Shown here: in pieces, positions 58,159 through 64,000 of the stretch | Layout of the letters: each line of letters begins with the position of its first letter | Position numbering within the stretch: the first letter of the stretch is position 1 | DNA from: Alistipes sp. | GTDB lineage: Bacteria > Bacteroidota > Bacteroidia > Bacteroidales > Rikenellaceae | Assembly: GCA_017436185.1 (NCBI GenBank) | Contig: JAFSDP010000018.1 | Coordinates: 115,142-179,141, forward strand | Direction of reading: 5' to 3' | Length of the DNA stretch: 64,000 bases | Notes under the pieces: model-generated | Database searches by the model: none | What the model was told of the DNA's origin: nothing | The model's input: the letters and a program-made list of their open reading frames with translations, nothing else | Translations under genes and position numbers: made by a program

Positions 58159-61041
58159 ATGAAGACCTTTCTGCAGGAAGTAGCCCAAGATCTCTACACC
58201 CATTGTGGCGATTCGCTCCATCGCTATCGGCTGATGTTCCCCTCACGCCGTGCTCAACTCTTTTTCTTTGAGGCCCTCTCCGAGCTGACCGACAAGCCCG
58301 TCTGGCAACCTCAAACCACCACCATCGACGAGTGGATGTGTCGCATTGCGGGGTTGGAGATTGGCGACCGTCTGCGCCTTCTGACCGAGTTGTACAAGGT
58401 CTATCGTGGCTACCACCTGCAGCGCAACGAACGCTACGACGAGTTCGATAAATTCTACACTTGGGGCGGGGTGCTTTTATCCGATTTCGATATGGTCGAT
58501 AAGTACCGCATCGATGCCGAGCAACTCTTCCGCAACATCGAGGATTTGAAGGAGTTGGAGGCCGATTTGTCGTACCTTACACCTCACCAGTTGGAGGTGT
58601 TGAGGCGCTTCTGGGAGAAGGTGCGCAACGAACAGGATTTGACCGCCACCAAACGCAAATTTTTAGGGCTTTGGCAGTCGTTGCTTCCCATCTATAAGGC
58701 TTTCCGTGAGCAACTTACGCAGTTGGGATTTGGCTATGGCGGTATGGTGCATCGTCGGGCTGCGGAGCGGCTCGATGCGGGGCTTTTCACCCTCACCGAA
58801 CCCCACTTTTTTGTCGTTGCGGGATTCAATGCCCTGACCGCCTGCGAACGCCAATTGTTCCGTTTCCTGCAGGCCAACGCTACGACCCGTTTTTATTGGG
58901 ATTACGACAACTATTACAAGGCCGACGAGGGGCAGGAGGCGGGCCGTTTTCTGCGCCAAAACCTGGTGGATTTCCCTGCTGCCGCCTCCCTGACGACTAA
59001 TGCTATGCGGGGTTCGAAACGCTTTACGTCGGTGGCCACCTCGTCGAATGTCATTCAGTGCAAATATGTGGGCGATCTGCTCTCCAAACTCAACTGCGTG
59101 GATAAAGATACGGCGGTGGTGCTGACCGATGAGAAGATGCTCACCCCGATGCTCTACGCCCTGCCCGAACGGATGGATGTCAATGTGACGATGGGCTACC
59201 CGATGCAGCAGACCCCTGCCTATACGCTCATCGAACGCCTGCTCTCGTTGCAGGCCAATCGGCGGATGAAGGAGGGCGTCGAGCACTTCTACCACGCCGA
59301 TGTGACGGGCCTTTTGTCGCACCCCTACGTTTTGGAGTACGATGCCGCTACGGCCAATGCACTGCGCAAGGAGATCGTCGAGAATTACTATGTGACCCTC
59401 TTTGTCGAGCAGTTGGCCAAGAATCCGTTGCTGACGCTCATTGCCCGTGCTGCCACCACCTGGCAAATGCAGGCCGAGTGGATGACCGAGGTGGTGGTTG
59501 AATTGATGGGTCGCAGCGAAAGAATGACCCAAGAGGTGCTGCGCACGGAGTATCTGCGCATCCTCGTCGAGGAGTTGCATAAACTCTCTAACTCGCTCAG
59601 CGAGTGTGATGTGGAACTGACGTGCGATGTCTATGCGTCGTTGGTGCGTCGCCACCTGCAGAGCCTGCGCATCCCCTACAAGGGCGAGCCGTTGCGCGGC
59701 GTGCAGGTGATGGGTATTCTGGAGACCCGCAGCCTCGACTTCAAAAATGTGATTTTGCTCTCGATGACCGACGACAACTTTCCGGGTACGGACCACAGCC
59801 AATCGTCGTTCATCCCGCCCGTGTTGCGTCAGGGCTTCGAGTTGCCTACCCCCGAACACCACGAGGGTGTCTATGCCTACTACTTCTACCGTCTGATTCA
59901 GCGTGCCGAGCAGGTGTGGATGGTCTATTGCTCACGTGCCGACGATAAATCGACCGGTGAGCCGAGCCGCTACATCCGCCAAATCGACTTCGAAAGCCCC
60001 TTCAAGTTGCAGAAGGAGCAGGTGGGTGTCGATGTGCGTCTGGATGAGCCGCAACCCATTGTCATCGAGAAGGATGAGGTCATTATGGCCAAACTCAACC
60101 GCTATATCGACCCCGACGATGACTCGCACTGTCTTTCGCCTTCGTCGCTGATGCCCTTCTTTACCTGCCCCCTGCAGTTCTACTTTAAGAAGGTGGCGGG
60201 ACTGCGTGAGGACGACGAGTTGGAGGAGTTGGTCGATGACCGCATCTTCGGTCTGATTTTCCATCAAACTGCCGAGGCGCTCTACACTCCGTTGAAGGGG
60301 GTACTGCACCCCAAAGAGCAGTTGCAACAGCTGTTGAACGATGAGTCACGGCTGATTCGTGCCCTCGATGAGGCGATTGCTGAGGTGCATCTGCATCGCA
60401 CGGGAGTCCCCGTTACGGAGTATTCGGGCGATCTGTTGTTGGTGCGCAACATCCTGCTTCGCTACCTCAAGCAGACCATCCGCTACGATGCCTCGCATCC
60501 GGAGTTTTATGTCGTGAATTGCGAGGAGGAGATTCAGTACGACTTCCCCTTCGAGGTGGGTGGCAGGGAGCAAAAACTCCACTTCAAAGGCATCATCGAC
60601 CGTTTCGATAAACTCGACGAGGGGTGCTGGCGCATCTTGGATTACAAGACAGGTAAAGAGAACCGAAAGTTTGGTCAGGTGGAGGATCTCTTCCGATCCG
60701 AAAAGATGAAAGAGGTGCATTACATCACCCAGACGATGCTCTACTCGATGATGCTGAGCCACAAGACGGGAATCGACGTGCGCCCGGCTCTCTACTATGT
60801 GCGCTATCTGGGTAAGGAGGATGCTACGACCTACTTGGAGTGTTCGGGCAGAGGCAACCCCCTTAAGGGCATCCATCCCTATTCGACCTATGCCGAGGAG
60901 TTTGAGGCGATTTTGCGCTCCAAACTGGCCGAGTTGTTCGATAAGAATGTGCCGTTCCGCCAGTGCGAGGATGAGCAGACCTGCCTCTTTTGCGACTTCA
61001 AGACCTTGTGTCGTCGCTATCCGAGTAATCCGTTCAAATAG
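58159..61041 (+). CDS. AddB-like PD-(D/E)XK exonuclease subunit
   Basis: A 960-residue protein. The N-terminal half is a degenerate helicase (RLMFPSRRAQLFFFEAL at a P-loop-like place). The C-terminal nuclease domain (about 650-950) has ILDYKTGK and the surrounding PD-(D/E)XK core. Four Cys fit the AddB iron-sulfur cluster: one in FTCPLQFYF, and three in EQTCLFCDFKTLC, with a further Cys just before them. It is divergent from the AddA-like gene. Its 3' end overlaps the convergent HAD gene by 8 bases. Confidence 0.85.
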   Translation: MKTFLQEVAQDLYTHCGDSLHRYRLMFPSRRAQLFFFEALSELTDKPVWQPQTTTIDEWMCRIAGLEIGDRLRLLTELYKVYRGYHLQRNERYDEFDKFYTWGGVLLSDFDMVDKYRIDAEQLFRNIEDLKELEADLSYLTPHQLEVLRRFWEKVRNEQDLTATKRKFLGLWQSLLPIYKAFREQLTQLGFGYGGMVHRRAAERLDAGLFTLTEPHFFVVAGFNALTACERQLFRFLQANATTRFYWDYDNYYKADEGQEAGRFLRQNLVDFPAAASLTTNAMRGSKRFTSVATSSNVIQCKYVGDLLSKLNCVDKDTAVVLTDEKMLTPMLYALPERMDVNVTMGYPMQQTPAYTLIERLLSLQANRRMKEGVEHFYHADVTGLLSHPYVLEYDAATANALRKEIVENYYVTLFVEQLAKNPLLTLIARAATTWQMQAEWMTEVVVELMGRSERMTQEVLRTEYLRILVEELHKLSNSLSECDVELTCDVYASLVRRHLQSLRIPYKGEPLRGVQVMGILETRSLDFKNVILLSMTDDNFPGTDHSQSSFIPPVLRQGFELPTPEHHEGVYAYYFYRLIQRAEQVWMVYCSRADDKSTGEPSRYIRQIDFESPFKLQKEQVGVDVRLDEPQPIVIEKDEVIMAKLNRYIDPDDDSHCLSPSSLMPFFTCPLQFYFKKVAGLREDDELEELVDDRIFGLIFHQTAEALYTPLKGVLHPKEQLQQLLNDESRLIRALDEAIAEVHLHRTGVPVTEYSGDLLLVRNILLRYLKQTIRYDASHPEFYVVNCEEEIQYDFPFEVGGREQKLHFKGIIDRFDKLDEGCWRILDYKTGKENRKFGQVEDLFRSEKMKEVHYITQTMLYSMMLSHKTGIDVRPALYYVRYLGKEDATTYLECSGRGNPLKGIHPYSTYAEEFEAILRSKLAELFDKNVPFRQCEDEQTCLFCDFKTLCRRYPSNPFK

Positions 61042-61600
61042 TGCTGAAATCGATCTTGAAATAGGGAGCACCACTCGCCTCGGCAGCGGCCAATCCGACC
61101 TTCGAGTCCTCGAAGATGAGGCACTCCTGAGGGGTGCATCCCTCTCGACGCATCACCTCCAGAAAGCAGTCGGGAGCGGGCTTCGGACGCTCGATTTCCA
61201 ACCCCGAGAAGATGCCGTCGATCCCCTCGTGCAACCCCAGGTGGGCCATTGCATTGTCGATGTTGGCTCGGCTGCCCGTCGAGACAATCCACACACGGCC
61301 TCCCTGCCGACGAAACGATTGGCAGAAATCCCACAGCGGCCGGTTTAGTCGAAGCGACGAAAAGTAGGAGGGGTAGAGTTCGATTTTGCGCAGTCGCAAC
61401 CGCTCCCGTTCGGCGGGGTCGGTGATACCCATCTGTTGCATAAACTCGTTGCAACGCATTCCAAACCAATTCTTTAGATACTCCTCACGATTGATCCGTA
61501 TGCCCACCTCCTCGAGCGTAGCGATGTAGGCGTCGGCATTGGCATAGCGTGTATCGACCAACGTGCCGTCGAAGTCGAGCAGGATAAGACGAATGGCCAT
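61034..61600 (-). CDS. HAD-superfamily phosphatase (beta-phosphoglucomutase-like subfamily)
   Basis: A 188-residue protein. Motif I is LLDFDGTLVDTRYANADAY, followed by the cap domain. Motif II is VSTGSR, motif III Lys in ERPKPAPDCFLEVM, motif IV LIFEDSKVGLAAAEASG. The full DxD is present. Likely a sugar-phosphate phosphatase. It ends inside the end of the AddB-like gene (8-base convergent overlap) and lies downstream of two M23 peptidase genes. Confidence 0.88.
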   Translation of the reverse strand: MAIRLILLDFDGTLVDTRYANADAYIATLEEVGIRINREEYLKNWFGMRCNEFMQQMGITDPAERERLRLRKIELYPSYFSSLRLNRPLWDFCQSFRRQGGRVWIVSTGSRANIDNAMAHLGLHEGIDGIFSGLEIERPKPAPDCFLEVMRREGCTPQECLIFEDSKVGLAAAEASGAPYFKIDFSTI

Positions 61601-61621
61601 TTCGGGGGCTTTTTTTGTGGG

Positions 61622-62569
61622 TTAATCGAAGGCTTGCATACCCGATTGGGCGATGCGCATCAGACGCTGGTACTCGGTCGGGTTGAGCTCCATAAAGAAG
61701 TAGTGAATCGGATCGACACGCATCCCGCCGAGGCGCACCTCGTAGTGGAGGTGGGGGGCCAACGAAAGACCCGTGTCACCCGACAGGGCGATGATGTCGC
61801 CACGACGCACCTGCTGGCCCTTGCGGACCGAGATTTTCGAGAGGTGGCTGTACGAGGTTTCGTAGCCACTGCCGTGGTCGATGACCACCGTCTGACCCGA
61901 AGTCGAGTTGCGCAGTTTGACCTCCTTGACTATGCCGTCGGCCGTTGCAAAGACACGCGACCCCTCGGGGATGGCATAATCCACCCCCTGATGCGATTGC
62001 AGTGTCTTGTAGAAGGGGTGAATACGCATTCCGTAGGAGGTGGTCAGCAGGGTGAGCTGCTGATTATTAACAGGCTGAATGGCAGGAATATGATCGCAGT
62101 TTTCACCTGCCCAACGGATGCGGTCGTTCAGCGTGTGGTAACTCTCGTTTAAGGCCTCCAACCGTTCCTCCATTTGGCGGGTGCGCTGTTCCAAATCCCG
62201 CTTCAGGCGGCGATTCGATTGGCTGAACATCGCCTCGTAGGTGGCGTTGCGCTGTCGCTCATAGTCCGAATCGAAATCGTAGGGGTCCGACTCGAAGAGC
62301 GAATGGAAGATGGCACGGTCACGCTCCGAAAGGTTTTCGAGGACACGCATCAGGCTGTCATAACGTCCCTCCAACGAGACGTACTCCTGCTTCAGACGGT
62401 CGGTGCGGTGTTTGAGGGCATACTCCATCGGCGTATCGAAGAAGATCGAGAAGGCCAGGTAGTAGAGGATGACCGCACCCAATCCACCCAGGAGCGAGAT
62501 GACAAGACGCAGAATCTGCTGTTTGCGACTCCGTCTCGGTTTGGGGGTTATGTTACGCTTTGTGGCCAT
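61622..62569 (-). CDS. M23-family peptidoglycan endopeptidase (1)
   Basis: A 315-residue protein. A basic N-terminus and membrane helix (about 22-46, ILRLVISLLGGLGAVILYYLAF) precede a periplasmic coiled coil (about 60-150). The LytM/M23 domain follows: HQGVDYAIPEGS (His, Asp), then HGSGYETSYSHLS and APHLHYEVRLGG. All zinc ligands are present, so it should cut peptide cross-links. It is 2 bases after the next M23 gene; they are paralogues. Confidence 0.92.
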   Translation of the reverse strand: MATKRNITPKPRRSRKQQILRLVISLLGGLGAVILYYLAFSIFFDTPMEYALKHRTDRLKQEYVSLEGRYDSLMRVLENLSERDRAIFHSLFESDPYDFDSDYERQRNATYEAMFSQSNRRLKRDLEQRTRQMEERLEALNESYHTLNDRIRWAGENCDHIPAIQPVNNQQLTLLTTSYGMRIHPFYKTLQSHQGVDYAIPEGSRVFATADGIVKEVKLRNSTSGQTVVIDHGSGYETSYSHLSKISVRKGQQVRRGDIIALSGDTGLSLAPHLHYEVRLGGMRVDPIHYFFMELNPTEYQRLMRIAQSGMQAFD

Positions 62570-62571
62570 CG

Positions 62572-63555
62572 TTACAGGGTTTCGTATTTGGTTTCACGCA
62601 TACGCTCCATCAACTCCTCGTACTCCTGCTCCGAAAGGTTGCGGTTGAAGTAGTTTATGGGGTTTACGGGGCGGTTTTTGTAGAGCACCTCGTAGTGGAG
62701 GTGGGTCGAGGTCGAGCGGCCTGAATTGCCCGCCAGACCGATGGTGTCGCCACGCTGAATGGTGTCTCCCCGCTCCACCAACACCTTGTCGAGGTGGGCA
62801 TAGCGGGTCTTGTAGCCAAAGCCGTGGTTGAGCAGCACCTGACGGCCGTAACCGCCGTTGTAGCCACTTGTGGAGGCTATCTCGACCACCGCATCGCCGG
62901 TGGCATAGATGGGCGTTCCACGGTCGCATCCGAAATCGACGCCCTTGTGGGGCTGAATGCGGTGGAGAATGGGGTGGTAGCGACGCAGGTTGAAGGCACC
63001 GATGTGGTTGCCGTGCAGGGCCGAACGGTCGATGGGCCAGATGGCGGGGATGGCGTTGGTCATCCGAGCCTTGTCTTGCGAGAGGGCCTGCAACTCATCA
63101 AACGACACACTCTCCCGATAGAGGTGGCGAGCTAGGGCATCGAGTTGCTTCCAGGTGGGAATCATCAGCGATGCGTAGGGGTCATCGACCATCGAGGCAT
63201 ACTTCTCGGCGGGGTACTCGGTGTAGATGCCGCCGAGTGAGAGGCTGTCGCTCGAGAAGAGGGCGCGATAGACATTGTCGTCACGGTGGCGAATCTCCTC
63301 GACCTGCTTCGAGGCGGCACGGATGCGCTCCTGCAGGATGCGGTATTTGATGACCAGGTCGCGATTCTCACGGTGGATGCGATACATTTTGGGGGTGAGA
63401 AAGAGGTACGAGAAGAGGACATTCACGAGCGACACGAGGATAAACCCAATCAGGATTTTGCGCAGCAGACGGTAGGCACGCAGACGCAACGGGGCACCCT
63501 TCGGGCGGTGCTCGGCGGGGGCTTGTTGCTGTTGGGTCTGCTCTTTTTTCGTCAT
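62572..63555 (-). CDS. M23-family peptidoglycan endopeptidase (2)
   Basis: A 327-residue paralogue of its neighbour with the same plan: membrane helix at about 33-52 (ILIGFILVSLVNVLFSYLFL), coiled coil (about 60-110), and an M23 domain with HKGVDFGCDRGT, NHGFGYKTRYAHLD and STHLHYEVLY. The pair beside alaS is a common Bacteroidota arrangement. The N-terminus is Gln-rich (KKEQTQQQQAPAEH). Confidence 0.92.
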   Translation of the reverse strand: MTKKEQTQQQQAPAEHRPKGAPLRLRAYRLLRKILIGFILVSLVNVLFSYLFLTPKMYRIHRENRDLVIKYRILQERIRAASKQVEEIRHRDDNVYRALFSSDSLSLGGIYTEYPAEKYASMVDDPYASLMIPTWKQLDALARHLYRESVSFDELQALSQDKARMTNAIPAIWPIDRSALHGNHIGAFNLRRYHPILHRIQPHKGVDFGCDRGTPIYATGDAVVEIASTSGYNGGYGRQVLLNHGFGYKTRYAHLDKVLVERGDTIQRGDTIGLAGNSGRSTSTHLHYEVLYKNRPVNPINYFNRNLSEQEYEELMERMRETKYETL

Positions 63556-63603
63556 TGGGTAAAAATTCGCTGTTTTTATGGTGCAAATTTAGCGTAAAAT
63601 GTG

Positions 63604-64000
<397 letters not shown>

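Overview
This 64 kb window comes from a Bacteroidales chromosome, most likely a gut Rikenellaceae/Alistipes-like organism. The evidence is a GC-rich coding style, promoters of the Bacteroidota type (TTTG, 19-21 bp, TAnnTTTG) in front of many genes, a roughly 310-residue NusB, and many Bacteroidota-specific families (TonB-dependent receptors with N-terminal regulatory domains, BACON, DUF4199, DUF4293, DUF4294, DUF5689, DUF3244). A sodium-pumping methylmalonyl-CoA decarboxylase operon points to succinate-propionate fermentation. Genus is an inference; no 16S rRNA gene is present. I saw no prophage, IS element, CRISPR array or rRNA.

Layout. 1-8.4 kb: 5' end of a TonB-dependent receptor with a hairpin leader, nusB, tRNA-Gln, a repeat-rich spacer, an Imm11-like orphan gene, a FlK-like thioesterase, and an ffh-metX-hom run. 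8.5-13.0 kb: an AT-shifted accessory island (TPR lipoprotein regulator, frameshifted DUF3244-like gene, unknown surface lipoprotein, small outer-membrane protein). 13.0-13.4 kb: a second copy, inverted, of the repeat found at 2.5 kb. 13.4-21.4 kb: housekeeping genes (TSCPD protein, yajC, DUF1573, argS, dus, guanine deaminase, SRP RNA, mltG, GT2). 21.5-30.9 kb: a five-gene envelope locus with a BACON lipoprotein, a NUC-type endonuclease, an endonuclease/exonuclease/phosphatase-fold enzyme, a TonB-dependent receptor and a DUF5689 lipoprotein. It looks like a nucleic-acid scavenging system. 31-33.2 kb: an unknown secreted protein and tRNA-Pro. 33.3-36.7 kb: a four-gene operon (steroid 5-alpha-reductase family, old-yellow-enzyme family, SDR, HAD) that fits bile-acid/steroid A-ring reduction.

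36.9-41.3 kb: tandem DUF975 membrane proteins and a five-gene SPFH / ribbon-helix-helix / two membrane proteins / sirtuin operon with a possible operator. 41.4-48.7 kb: glutamate decarboxylase, meaB, a 103-bp-period repeat, and mce-mmdA-oadG-mmdC-mmdB. 48.8-51.7 kb: rplM-rpsI and rpsB-tsf. 51.8-58.1 kb: an operon of an AddA-like helicase-nuclease, an ABC exporter, an HprK-like kinase and an ER-type S26 peptidase. 58.2-64 kb: AddB-like nuclease, HAD phosphatase, two M23 peptidases and the start of alaS.

The strongest leads are the nuclease/TonB locus, the steroid-reduction operon, the ABC/kinase/peptidase trio, the SPFH-sirtuin operon, and a dispersed composite repeat whose two copies share 41 identical bases in opposite orientation. 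All functional calls rest on reading motifs by eye; no database search was run.
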